This document shows positions 8,308 through 16,863 of a stretch of 64,000 nucleotides of DNA, in pieces. The stretch is from assembly GCA_963833605.1 (NCBI GenBank), contig CAWHYZ010000004.1, positions 208,233 through 272,232 on the forward strand, written 5' to 3'. The translations under genes and the position numbers were made by a program. The DNA comes from JAFAXD01 sp963833605 (GTDB lineage: Bacteria > Pseudomonadota > Alphaproteobacteria > Rhizobiales > Xanthobacteraceae). How positions within the stretch are numbered: position 1 is the first letter of the stretch; each line of letters starts with the position of its first letter. A model generated the notes under the pieces. The model saw only the letters and a list, made by a program, of their open reading frames with translations, was not told where the DNA came from and ran no database searches.

Positions 8308-9876
8308 TCAGGCCGCGATCCACGCGGAATGAAATCGCGGCTTGTTGGTCAGGTCGACCGTGATCCCGCGCACGGTCTTCTGGGCAACCATCAGGTTGGT
8401 CTGGAACAGGAAGGTCAGCACCAGGGCGTTTTCGATCACGAACCGCTGCAGCTTGGCGAACGCCGCCTTGCGCGCCGCGAGATCGTCGGTCGCCTGGGTG
8501 GCGTTGATCAGCTCGCGGTAGCCCGGCAGCTCGACACTGCCGGCGTTGTAGTAAGCGGTCTTGGACAGCAGGTTGTCGTACTGCTGACTGGGATCCGCAT
8601 AACCGCCCATGCCGCTCATGCGCGCCGATCCTTTCTTCTGCGGGCCAAAGAACAGGATCGACGAATCCTGCGGCGAGGCCGGCGTCAGCTGAACGCGGAT
8701 GCCGGCCTTGGCGAGCTGCGCCATCGCGACTTCCTGGCGCTGCATGGCGGTCTGGTCGGACCAGCCCAGCATCGGCACGTCGATGCCGTCGGGGTGACCG
8801 GCCTCGGCCAGAAGCTTGCGCGCCTTGTTGGGATCGTAGCCGTAATAGTTGAAGGTCGTGGGATCGCAGGCCCAGTGCTCCTTGGGAATGACGCCGTTGC
8901 CCGGCGTGTCGAGCCCAAGCGCGATGACCTTGTTCATGGCGTCGCGATCGATCCCCCACGACAGCGCCTGCCGCACCTTGAGATCGTCGAGCGGCGGCTT
9001 GGCGAAATTGATGTAGGCACCCCAGAAGAACATGGTGGGCACCAGCCGCACCTCCAGATTGCCGGCGCGGTCAGCCACGGTCTTCAGCTGCACGTCGATA
9101 TTGATCGCCATGTCGTTCTCGCCGGCCACGACCGAGCGCAGACCGGTCGGCTGCTCGCCGATGATGCGCAGCACGAGGCCATCGAGATACGGCAGCCCTG
9201 CGCGCCAGTAGCTCTCATTGCGGGTCAGCACGATGCGGTCGTTGTCCTGCCAGCTCACGAATTTGAACGGTCCGGTGCCAACCGGCGTGCGGTCGATGTT
9301 GCCGCCGGGCGCGTTCTTGATCGCGGTTGGCGATACCATCAGGCCCGGACGGTCAGCGAGGATCGTCGGCAACGACGAGTTCGGCCGATTGAGCCGCACC
9401 ACCACCCGGTATTTGCCGGCGACCTCGACCGCGTCGATCGATGAGCAGTCGGGCTTGACGTTGGAGCGCGCATCGCTGCGGTAGCGATCGAGGTTGAACT
9501 TGACCGCATCGGCGTCGAACGCGGTGCCGTCCTGAAACGTCACGCCCTGCTGGAGGTCGAGCACCAGGGTGGTCGGATCCTTCCAACTAAAGGCCTTGGC
9601 GAGCCCCGGCTTGGGCTGCAGCGTTGCCGGCTCGAGGTCGATCAACCCCTCGTAGATCGCGAGCAGCGTATTGAAGTCGGGAGCGTTGCGGCCGGTCATG
9701 GGATCGAGCGCCGCCGGATTGTAGGTCATGGAGACGCGCAGAGTGCCGCCGCGGCGCGGGGTCTCGGCCGCGCGCAGATCGGCTGGCAACAGCAGCGCAC
9801 CGCCAGCGGCGGCTGCGCCTTGCAGTACCGCGCGGCGGCCGTATGTCCGCACCGATAGGCGCTGGTCATGGCTCAT
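8308..9876 (-). CDS. ABC transporter solute-binding protein, family 5 (peptide/nickel type)
   Basis: Periplasmic binding protein of the DppA/OppA/NikA family, 522 residues. The N terminus has a twin-arginine-like signal (YGRRAVLQGAAAAGG), followed by the family opening RRGGTLRVSMTYNPAALDP, GLIDLEPATLQPKPGLA, and the middle motif TGPFKFVSW. No permease or ATPase gene lies beside it, so it is an orphan that may serve a transporter elsewhere. Ligand unknown; many rhizobial members bind opines, peptides or glutathione-like molecules. Confidence 0.9.
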   Translation of the reverse strand: MSHDQRLSVRTYGRRAVLQGAAAAGGALLLPADLRAAETPRRGGTLRVSMTYNPAALDPMTGRNAPDFNTLLAIYEGLIDLEPATLQPKPGLAKAFSWKDPTTLVLDLQQGVTFQDGTAFDADAVKFNLDRYRSDARSNVKPDCSSIDAVEVAGKYRVVVRLNRPNSSLPTILADRPGLMVSPTAIKNAPGGNIDRTPVGTGPFKFVSWQDNDRIVLTRNESYWRAGLPYLDGLVLRIIGEQPTGLRSVVAGENDMAINIDVQLKTVADRAGNLEVRLVPTMFFWGAYINFAKPPLDDLKVRQALSWGIDRDAMNKVIALGLDTPGNGVIPKEHWACDPTTFNYYGYDPNKARKLLAEAGHPDGIDVPMLGWSDQTAMQRQEVAMAQLAKAGIRVQLTPASPQDSSILFFGPQKKGSARMSGMGGYADPSQQYDNLLSKTAYYNAGSVELPGYRELINATQATDDLAARKAAFAKLQRFVIENALVLTFLFQTNLMVAQKTVRGITVDLTNKPRFHSAWIAA

Positions 9877-10122
9877 GGTCTTCTCCGGACTACCCTGATC
9901 GGCTGGTCGAAGCGGCCGGCCTGTGACGAGCGTAAATGGGATGATGGGCGGTTGCCAAGGAAGGCCCGAGCTCGTTCCGGCACTGTTCCTTCACGACTGA
10001 GGCTCTCCTCGGCCTATCCGGCCAACCCTCGCTACCACATGGAGGGTGAGTAGCCTCCGCACGGAAACGGATATCGGTCTGCGCTCCGTGTGGCCACCGT
10101 CACCTGCATCGTCCATGCTTGC

Positions 10123-10244
10123 ATGGATGCCCTTGTGCGCACGTGCACAGGGCATCCATGGAGGGCGCGATGGCGGCGCGAACTCCCGTCCACATGCCCA
10201 TGCTCTCATGGATGCCCTTGTGCGCACGTGCATAGGGCATCCAT
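10123..10244. repeat. Two near-identical 37 bp hairpin units in a gene-free stretch
   Basis: Copies at 10123-10159 and 10208-10244 differ at one base. Each starts ATGGATGCCC and ends GGGCATCCAT, and the inner part TGTGC..GCACA also pairs, so each can fold into a stem of about 15 bp with a single bulge. They sit 85 bp apart in the 9877-10641 region. I see no gene in the rest of that region, only the upstream flank of the binding-protein gene and a candidate attachment core at 10417. Confidence 0.8.
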
Positions 10245-10416
10245 GGGAGCAGCCACGTTCGTCCGGCTGGTTTGCACACATCCAGCAGGCCCTTCTCATC
10301 GTCATCGAACACGCCCCGCACCCCCCTGGGAAACGCGAGGCTGCACCCCGCGCAAACATGATCCACCCACGGCGATTGAGAGCTTGGCAGATTGAGCGTT
10401 CAAAGCAGATCAATGA

Positions 10417-10428
10417 TGCGGTCGAGAG
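10417..10428. other. Candidate left attachment core of a tRNA-Leu island
   Basis: TGCGGTCGAGAG here is identical, in the same orientation, to 15141-15152, which is the 3' end of the tRNA-Leu gene. With flanking matches it reads TG.TGCGGTCGAGAG. A tyrosine integrase gene lies between the two copies. The match is short, so it is only a candidate. Confidence 0.3.
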
Positions 10429-10641
10429 TGTCCCAACATTGAGGCGCGGCGGGGCTTACACCAAGGTGCGGGCAAAAAGCGATCTTTGAAGCCAAACGGC
10501 TATTTTCGGCGCTTCCCGCACCCTTACTTGCCGCCCCTGCCCGGCTGTCAGTAGCCTCCGCACGTCGGCCCGAACCCCCGAGCCGAGGAGCGAGAGCCCG
10601 GCGCCGACCGAAGACGGCGGAAACGCTAGGGAACTTGAAGC

Positions 10642-10856
10642 ATGACGGACCGCGAGAAGAAACTGCTGGTCGCCCTCGTCAAGATGGTTGATCAATATCT
10701 CGATAATCACGAAGACCTAGTCGACAGCCTTTCAATGTCCGCCGGAGAGCACGCAATCGAGGCTCTTGCGGCCTTCGGACTGATGAAAGTTGTCAACACC
10801 CGATTTGGGCGATGGACGGAAGCGGGCAAAAAGTTCTCGCAGAAGCCCAATTGTAG
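10642..10856 (+). CDS. Small hypothetical protein, probable one-base indel near its end
   Basis: Starts MTDREKKLLVALVKMVDQYL, and is mostly helical and acidic with no known domain. Read literally the frame runs on to 11124, overlapping the next gene by 260 bp. If one A is added to the A5 run at 10828-10832, the frame instead ends ...AGKKVLAEAQL with TAG at 10854-10856. That stop is 9 bp before the next ATG, a normal operon spacing. I therefore annotate the short form. First gene of a three-gene string cut off by an IS5 fragment. Confidence 0.5.
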
Positions 10857-10865
10857 CATCCCGCC

Positions 10866-11243
10866 ATGGGTCCGAACCGACGAGCACAGGAGCGGGAGCG
10901 CGCTGCTGCACGTGCCAAGGCGGAGGCCGCCCGTGCGGAGGCCGAGCGCAAGGCGGTTGGCGAGGCGCAGAAGATCGTCGCCATCTGGAACGCGCGCCAA
11001 GCCGGCGGGCGGGCGCTGTGGTTCTACCCGACGATCGGCGCCGCGATCGCGACCGGCTTTCCGTGGTTGGTGTTCTCGTGCCCGGCGTGCCAACAAATCG
11101 GCTCGGTCGATTTACGGACGCTAGACCGGCACCCCGGCGGGGCGATTTCCAGTCTCATACCGTCGCTGTCGTGCCGGCGATACTTACCGCATGCGCCGTT
11201 TGCTATGCTTAAGCGGCTGTCGGCTGAAGGGCCGTGGCCATGA
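10866..11243 (+). CDS. Hypothetical protein with N-terminal coiled coil and Cys pairs
   Basis: A 125-residue protein. Residues about 5-38 are a charged Ala/Arg/Glu helix that looks like a coiled coil. The middle has a hydrophobic stretch (ALWFYPTIGAAIATGFPWLVF), followed by CPACQQIGSVDLRTLDRHPG and then SLSCRRY. The first Cys pair and the later single Cys suggest a degenerate zinc ribbon in which one expected Cys is replaced by Tyr. Proteins with the VDLRTLDRH core are common hypotheticals in Bradyrhizobium. It overlaps the next gene by ATGA. Confidence 0.6.
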   Translation: MGPNRRAQERERAAARAKAEAARAEAERKAVGEAQKIVAIWNARQAGGRALWFYPTIGAAIATGFPWLVFSCPACQQIGSVDLRTLDRHPGGAISSLIPSLSCRRYLPHAPFAMLKRLSAEGPWP

Positions 11244-11662
11244 CGCTCTTTGGACGCGGGTGGGTTGGCGTGGTCATCCTCGCTTTGGGCGGTGCTGCTC
11301 TGGCGGGAAGCCTCCTGTTTGGCAGCCCTGTCAGGGCGGACGATCCAAAATTGATTGAACAGGCTCGTTTGGCTTGCAATCACTTCGCGAAAGAGCAGCT
11401 AAATCGCAGCGGACGGGAGGCTAAGTCGTTGGGTGAAACTGTGAGCGTTTCCTCGGACCCCGCTGACAACGTCTTTGAGTTCAAATGGCCCGCAGCCGAC
11501 GTTTATTGCCAGGGCTTCGCCGGTAATCGGACTATCACCCGTTTATCGGTCGCGGGAAAAGAACTCGCTCGCCGTGGTCTCGATCGGAATGCCTGCGCGG
11601 GGCTGCTCGCGCGTACTAAGTGTCTGTCCGGAAACATATTGAATCATGTGAATCGTTTGTGA
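11240..11662 (+). CDS. Exported hypothetical protein, 3' end probably replaced by IS5 sequence
   Basis: ATG 11240 overlaps the preceding stop by 4 bp, deciding the start over GTG 11234. Residues 1-33 form a signal peptide ending in VRADDPK. The mature part has four spaced cysteines (ACNHF, VYCQGF, NACAG, TKCLS) and no known domain. The last 20 or so codons lie at the edge of an IS5-type fragment whose sequence begins near 11620, so the native C terminus may be lost. Confidence 0.5.
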   Translation: MTLFGRGWVGVVILALGGAALAGSLLFGSPVRADDPKLIEQARLACNHFAKEQLNRSGREAKSLGETVSVSSDPADNVFEFKWPAADVYCQGFAGNRTITRLSVAGKELARRGLDRNACAGLLARTKCLSGNILNHVNRL

Positions 11663-11885
11663 TTCAAGGGTGGTGGCCTGATTCGAGGGGGGGTCACCGA
11701 TGTGGACGGCGAAGAACCGCAGGCGGTACGACCGCAGCAAATTGCGATATCCGAGTGATCTGACTGACGAAGAATGGGCGCATGTCGAATCGTTGATCCC
11801 GCCTGCCAAGCGCGGCGGCAACAAGCGCCACGTCAACTACAGCAAGAGTATCTGGAAATCCTCTATCAACCTTGTTGGGTCCTGA
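11620..11885 (+). mobile_element. Truncated IS5-family element (transposase N terminus only)
   Basis: The frame 11700-11885 begins MWTAKNRRRYDRSKLRYPSD and continues DLTDEEWAHVESLIPPAKRG, the characteristic opening of IS5-group transposases. After the KRHVNYSK stretch the similarity stops and the frame ends; no DDE domain remains. About 80 bp of leader precede the ATG. Only a 5' fragment is left, so it cannot move. Confidence 0.75.
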
Positions 11886-12027
11886 GACTGCTCACACCAA
11901 CCGGCAAAACGACCGACCGAGGCGATCGAGGTGGGGCGTCGGTCTGATTTACTCAAAGAGACTATCCCGCGCGGCGCGCTCATGCCGGATATGGATTTGT
12001 AATTACTGCGGACTGCTGATGAACGCT

Positions 12028-13052
12028 ATGCCCCGCCCTCGCCCGCCCCAACTGCACCGGGAAACGACCCGGCATGGCAAAGCGGTTTGGTACGTGCGAG
12101 TCGGCAAGGGCGCGCGAATCCGTCGCGCGCGGAATTTGGGTCTGCCGAATTTCAAGCCGAGTATCAAGCCGCCGTGTCGGGCCAGCCGCCGGCGCCCAAG
12201 GGTGGTAGCCCCTCCGTTGGCTCTGTGGCATGGCTCATCGCTCGCTATCGCGAGACAACGTCATGGACGCAAGAGCTATCAGCGGCGACACGGCGCCAGC
12301 GCGATAACATTTTTAAGCACGTTTTGGAGAAGGCGGGCAGAACTCCAGCGTCTGCAATAAACACGGCGCACGTCATCGAGGGGCGCGAGCGGCGCGGAAG
12401 CACGCCGGCACAGGCACGTAATTTTTTGGACGCTATGCGCGGGCTATTCCGGTGGGCGGTCGCTGCTGGTCACGTCACGAGCGATCCGACGCTCGGCGTC
12501 AAAAATCCGTCACGCCGCAAGGGCGACGGTTTCGTGCCTTGGACCGAGGATCACGTTGCAGCTTATGAGCGACGGTGGCCGATCGGGACACGGCAGCGCG
12601 TGTGGCTGGACGTCCTGCTTTACACGGGCTTACGGCGTGGCGACGCCGTGCGCTTCGGACGGCCCCACGTCCGTGACGGGATTGGATCAATCAAAACGGA
12701 AAAAAGCGGCTACACCGTCACCGTGACGCTGCCGATTCTGCCGGTTCTCGCTGAAACGCTGGCGGCCGGCCCTTGCGGTGAACTCACCTTCATATGCGGC
12801 GAGCGCGGGCAGCCCTTGACCAAGGAGTCGTTCGGCAACTTTTTCCGCGACGCCTGCAAGGCCGCTAACGTGCCGGGCTCGGCCCATGGGGTGCGCAAGA
12901 TCGCGGCTACACGGGCCGCAAACAGCGGCGCCACGGTCGCTCAGCTTGAGGCGATCTTTGGTTGGACCGGTGGCACGATGGCGTCGCTCTACACGCGGTC
13001 GGCGGATCGTGAGCGCCTGTCGCGCGAGGCAATGCACATGCTGGCGAGGTAG
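12028..13052 (+). pseudogene. Tyrosine-type phage/island integrase with an N-terminal frameshift
   Basis: Site-specific recombinase of about 340 residues. The N terminus (MPRPRPPQLHRETTRHGK, VWYVRVGKGARIR) is in one frame. From about 12,115 the protein continues in another (AEFGSAEFQAEYQAA), and that frame is open from 12087 to 13052. The core-binding SAM-like domain spans about 12230-12480. The catalytic domain holds Arg in TGLRRGDAVRF, HGVRK, a Trp in IFGWTGGTM, and the Tyr nucleophile in SLYTRSADR. All catalytic residues are intact, so a single sequencing indel is as likely as true decay. It probably drove integration at the tRNA-Leu downstream. Confidence 0.8.
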
Positions 13053-13377
13053 GTGCCGGTTACCCCAGCGATGGCCGCTGGCGTTACTGCGAAGGTCTGG
13101 GAAAATGACCGATCTTGTTGGTATGCTCGAAGCGTTCGAGGCGGCAGCGAGATGCGACTTAATATTTCTGCCTCATCGTGCGATCGAGTGGGTGGATTTT
13201 TGACTAATTTTCATCAGCTGCCCGTTGTTGTTGTCGCTGTGGGCATGTGGGCAACGCGCTTGCGTTGTCCATCATGTCCATAGCGATAGGGCGCATTCGC
13301 ATGGGTGTTCGGCAACGCACTGTCTTGCTCACCGTCATCAGGCTGGTGGACGAATGTGGAGCAAGCCCGAGGCGCAG
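13053..13377. other. Intergenic stretch, no gene recognised
   Basis: 325 bp between the integrase and the ISL3 transposase. Short frames here lack initiation signals and known motifs. It probably includes the right flank of the integrase gene and the left end of the ISL3 element, but I could not define that element's terminal inverted repeat. Confidence 0.4.
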
Positions 13378-14609
13378 CTATAGCGCCGGCAGCATGCAGG
13401 TCAGAATTTTGAGCCGCAGGTACTCTTCATTGCGCAAGCCGTAGGCGCGGCGCTGGATCACCCGGATCTTGTTATTGAGCCCTTCGACGAAGCCGAGCGA
13501 GACCTTGTTCTCCGGCTGGCAGTAGGCGGCGACCCCATGCCAATGACGATCAATCATCTCGGCAAACTTCTCATACGGTTTGAGCCGCTGCCACTTGAGG
13601 CTGGCGCGCCAATTCCCAAAGAAGCGCCGCGCCCAGCCCTCGCGCTCGTAGCTCCACAGCTGGCCGAAACTCTCCTTGAGGACATAGGCCGTGTTGAGCC
13701 GCTTGTTGGCCGAAAGCAACGTCTTCAATGCCTTCTTGCCATCCAGCGTGAGGTTCTCCTTGCGCGACAGCAATGTGTATTTCTGGCCCTTGATGTAGCG
13801 CCGGTCCCGGCCCGCAAGCCGCCCATATTCGCTCTTGCGAACCTGATCCAAAGCCTCGCCCAGATGGCGCATGACGTGGAACTTGTCGAACAAAATCGCG
13901 GCCTGCGGTGCATGCGTCGCCGCCGCCAGCCGAAACGGCTTCCACATGTCCATCACCGCAAGCCGAATCCGCGCGCTCTTCTTCTTGCCGAGCCAGGCAT
14001 AAAACTCACCCATGCTCGCCTCCGAGCGGTCCTTGCCCCCAAACCAGATCGGCCGGCCACGAAGCAGATCGCTGACCACGATCCGGTAGGTATGGCCTTT
14101 ACGGATCGCAATCTCGTCCACGCCGATCACCTGCGGCCCAGGACTGCCCACACGCTTGAGCTGGGCTTCCATATATTGCTGGTCGAGTGCCTTGACCGTA
14201 TGCCAGTCCAGCTTCAGTTCCGCCGCAACATCCTTGATTGTTGCCGACCGACAGCGCCGGCCGACATAATAGGCAAATCGCTTGGTGTAGAGCGGGTTGT
14301 CGGCCAGAAAATCGAGCTGTTCACGCTTCACCTTGCCACAGCCGCGGCAATCGATGCGCCGCACCTCCAGTTCCAGGAAAATCCGCGTGTCGCCGCACGA
14401 CAGATCGCGCACGCGGCGCACCTTGCGATCGTACCAGCCCATCTGAACGCGACCGCAACAGCCACAAGCCGTTTTTTTGAACGCCGATTGAGCCTGATCA
14501 CGCGCGCTTTTGGATCACCGAAAATGCCGCATACCGTCGGTTCCGGTCGAAAACCCGGGAAGCAGTATGCATCCCACAGTCGCCGAGGTCGCTTCGCCGC
14601 TCTTGTCAT
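13378..14609 (-). CDS. ISL3-family transposase, two frames joined at an A7 slippery run
   Basis: Main frame (14442 to 13378, 354 aa) carries a zinc-finger part (CRGCGKVKRE) and the DDE core with VIGVDEIAIRKGHTY, LAVMDMWKPF, FDKFHVMRHLGEALDQVR and the C-terminal VEGLNNKIRVIQRRAYG, typical of ISL3. The first zinc knuckle and the N terminus (MTRAAKRPRRLWDAYC...) lie in a second frame starting at 14609. A -1 step at A7 (T7 on the + strand, 14472-14478) joins LNRRSKK to TACGCCGRVQMGWYDRK and restores a CxxC pair. Either programmed frameshifting or an indel. Terminal repeats not found. Confidence 0.85.
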
Positions 14610-14792
14610 CCATCTCGAATGCCAAATCGAGGCCCGCGCCGATATCCAAGATCGCTAGGAAATGCACAGCTTTCTTGGGCCTTCAGACCCTAAATTCGCC
14701 CACTCGATTCCGCGAAGACCCATATTTCTAAAACAGACATCCGCACTTCCCTAATCGCAGCAATCGTTGTTGGATTTGTTTTTCTGTTCGCT

Positions 14793-15029
14793 GTGACCGT
14801 TCTGATTGATGATCAATCGGGAATGCTACTTCTTGGATTTGCCGGGATTGTCGCTGGTGGATTTTTGCTAACCTACTTTTCTAAGCAGACCGTTTTTACC
14901 TTGCTTGCGATTGGGCTTGCGTATTGCCTTATAATCATCCTGCAAACCGTGCTGTATGCGTATGTGGTTCATTCGGGAGGATGGCCTAAATGGCTGCCAA
15001 CGTGGGTTGCAAAGATATTTGCGATCTAG
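14793..15029 (+). CDS. Small membrane protein, probably truncated at its 5' end
   Basis: Mostly hydrophobic, with helices at about residues 10-30 and 33-55 and a Trp/Pro-rich tail (GGWPKWLPTWVAKIF). In-frame codons upstream of GTG 14793 extend another hydrophobic segment back to about 14730 without a normal start codon, so the native start may have been lost to the neighbouring ISL3 element. It is AT-richer than its surroundings, which suggests acquired DNA. No family recognised. Confidence 0.4.
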   Translation: MTVLIDDQSGMLLLGFAGIVAGGFLLTYFSKQTVFTLLAIGLAYCLIIILQTVLYAYVVHSGGWPKWLPTWVAKIFAI

Positions 15030-15137
15030 CCCACATCATCGGGCGGAACGAAAAGCCAACTTCTATTCCCGCACCTCGTCATGAGGTGCGGGCCGCAGGG
15101 CGGAAAAAGAAGTAAAAACAATACGATTTTTTGGAGT

Positions 15138-15222
15138 TGGTGCGGTCGAGAGGACTCGAACCTCCACGGGTTGCCCCGCTAGCACCTCAAGCTAGTGCGT
15201 CTACCAATTCCGCCACGACCGC
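15138..15222 (-). tRNA. tRNA-Leu (GAG)
   Basis: Full cloverleaf on the minus strand. The acceptor stem GCGGTCG pairs with CGACCGC, and the D arm contains TTGGTAGACGC. The anticodon arm CTAGC-TTGAGGT-GCTAG has anticodon GAG. There is a long variable arm as in class II tRNAs, the T arm reads GGTTCGAGTCC, and the 3' CCA is encoded. Its 3' end points toward the integrase island to the left. Confidence 0.97.
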
Positions 15223-15339
15223 AGGGGATAGGCCGGCATCGGGCCGGCTCGGAGCAGGGCGCCATGTAACAAATCGCCCCTGGCGGGACAAGGCCCGCGG
15301 TGGCACTTCTAGGGCTCGCGACCCCACTCCGGTGGAACC

Positions 15340-16080
15340 TTGACCCTGACCCGCGACGAGCTCCGTTTTGGCCTCCTGCCGCGGCCTGGTGGGCCGCCCA
15401 TCGAATGGCGGGTCGCCGGCGAGCCGGTCCCGTACGACGCCGCGCTGGCCGCTATGGAGGCCCGCGCCGCCGCGGTGGCGCAGGGGAGCGCGCCCGAGCT
15501 TGCCTGGCTCGTCGAACACCCGCCGCTCTATACGGCCGGGACGAGCGCGCGCGACCAGCAGCCGGCCGACGGGCGCTTTCCGCTGCATCGGGTCGGCCGC
15601 GGCGGGCAGCTCACCTACCACGGACCCGGCCAGCGCATCGTCTACGCCATGCTCGACCTCAAGCGCCGCGAGCCCGACGTGCGGCGCTACGTGGCGACCT
15701 TGGAGGAACTGATCATCCGCGTGCTGGCGGCTTTCAACGTGCGCGGCGAGCGCCGCCCGGATCGCATCGGCGTCTGGGTGCGCCGGCCGGACAAGGGCCG
15801 CGAGCACGAAGACAAGATCGCCGCCATCGGTATCCGCGTGACGCGCTGGGTGACGACGCACGGGCTTGCGCTCAACGTCGACCCGGACCTCGCCCACTTC
15901 GCCGGCATCATCGCGTGCGGCGTGTCCGACCCGCGCTTCGGCATCACCAGCCTCGTCGATCTCGGCGTTCCGGTGAGCATGTCCTACGTCGACATGATCA
16001 TCCGGCGCGAGTTTGAAGCACTGTTTGGTGCGACCGTCAGCGCCGGCCTCGCGGCCGATCTGGCGCAGCCTCTGGCCTGA
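15340..16080 (+). CDS. lipB: Octanoyl-[acyl carrier protein]:protein transferase LipB
   Basis: Transfers octanoyl groups from acyl-ACP to the E2 and GcvH lipoyl domains, the first step of lipoate synthesis. The 246 residues match the family. Motifs: HPPLYTAGTSA, GRGGQLTYHGPGQ, the catalytic Lys in EDKIAAIGIRVTRW, HGLALNV, and the catalytic Cys in IIACGVSDPRFGITSL. TTG 15340 is the only plausible start, with GGTGGA just upstream. It stands alone between tRNA-Leu and the convergent acyP operon. Confidence 0.96.
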   Translation: MTLTRDELRFGLLPRPGGPPIEWRVAGEPVPYDAALAAMEARAAAVAQGSAPELAWLVEHPPLYTAGTSARDQQPADGRFPLHRVGRGGQLTYHGPGQRIVYAMLDLKRREPDVRRYVATLEELIIRVLAAFNVRGERRPDRIGVWVRRPDKGREHEDKIAAIGIRVTRWVTTHGLALNVDPDLAHFAGIIACGVSDPRFGITSLVDLGVPVSMSYVDMIIRREFEALFGATVSAGLAADLAQPLA

Positions 16081-16099
16081 GCGACACGCGGACTCCGCA

Positions 16100-16402
16100 T
16101 CAGATCGTGTGCAGGACCGAAAACGCCTCGCCCGGCTGCCGCCGTCTCAATTCCTGTTCGCCCGCGTCCCTGGCGTCCACCTGCTCGACCCGCGCGGCCG
16201 GCGGGCCCAACCGAAGCGCGGCAATGATGGCATCGACCTCTTCGACCGGGCCGGAGAAGACCGCCTCCACCGATCCATCGCGGCGATTGCGCACCCAACC
16301 CGCGAGGCCGCGCGCCCGCGCCTCGTCTTCCACGAAGGCGCGGAAGCCCACGCCCTGCACGCGTCCGCGCACGGCCACATGACGAACAACAGGCGCAGTC
16401 AT
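16100..16402 (-). CDS. acyP: Acylphosphatase
   Basis: A 100-residue enzyme hydrolysing carboxyl-phosphate bonds of acyl phosphates. The phosphate-binding loop is GRVQGVGFR with the catalytic Arg, and the catalytic Asn is in GWVRNRRDGSVEA. The frame extends further upstream, but ATG 16402 matches the family N terminus and overlaps the preceding gene's stop by 4 bp. Last gene of the cfa-GGCT-acyP string. Confidence 0.94.
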   Translation of the reverse strand: MTAPVVRHVAVRGRVQGVGFRAFVEDEARARGLAGWVRNRRDGSVEAVFSGPVEEVDAIIAALRLGPPAARVEQVDARDAGEQELRRRQPGEAFSVLHTI

Positions 16403-16863
16403 GCGATCTGTCCGACGTTCGGCGACCCTGGCGCTTCGACATCCGTCGGCGCCCAGCGCGCCAGTGCTGCCACATAGGGTGCCGGCAGGTCCCAATCGCG
16501 CGCGGCTGCGAGCACGAGCTCGAGGTAGCCCGGCTTCGGCCGCCCGTGCGTGCTCGAACGGCCGACGTAGACCAGCGCAGAGACGCTGCGTTCGCCCTGG
16601 CGCACCGGCAACGTGCAGCTTCGATAAAGACCGGCGTCGACGCCCTCATAGGCGTCGAGCGACGCGATGTCGCCCGGCGCAAGCCGCCACAGGACGCCAT
16701 GGACGCGCGCGTGCGGCGCCGGCGCCAGCGACGCGTAGCCCTCGGTCATCACGACGAACCGGTGATGCGCGAGCACGGCAGTTCCGAGCGGCCGCGCGCG
16801 CGGGCAGTGCCGGCGCATCAGGGCGCGGCTCATGTTCGATCCGTAGGCGAAATAGAGCGTCAC
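16399..16863 (-). CDS. Gamma-glutamylcyclotransferase-fold protein
   Basis: A 154-residue cytosolic protein of the GGCT/AIG2 fold. It begins TLYFAYGSNMS, containing the substrate-binding YGSN loop, and has the expected acidic residue in LDAYEGVDAGLYR. Family members convert gamma-glutamyl compounds to 5-oxoproline. It overlaps both cfa upstream and acyP downstream by 4 bp, so all three are probably translated together. The exact substrate is not certain. Confidence 0.88.
   Translation of the reverse strand: MTLYFAYGSNMSRALMRRHCPRARPLGTAVLAHHRFVVMTEGYASLAPAPHARVHGVLWRLAPGDIASLDAYEGVDAGLYRSCTLPVRQGERSVSALVYVGRSSTHGRPKPGYLELVLAAARDWDLPAPYVAALARWAPTDVEAPGSPNVGQIA

Noticed and set aside
8215..9444. 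409-residue open frame opposite the binding-protein gene
   Set aside because: Antisense shadow of a well-supported solute-binding protein; no start signal and no domain.
10046..10489. Open frames across the twin hairpins, both strands
   Set aside because: The predicted peptides are translations of the palindromic repeat (repeated CARAxGIH-like words), not a protein family.
14806..14818. TTGATGATCAA as a second FNR-type site
   Set aside because: Spacing between half sites is 1 rather than 4 bases and it lies inside the small membrane-protein frame.
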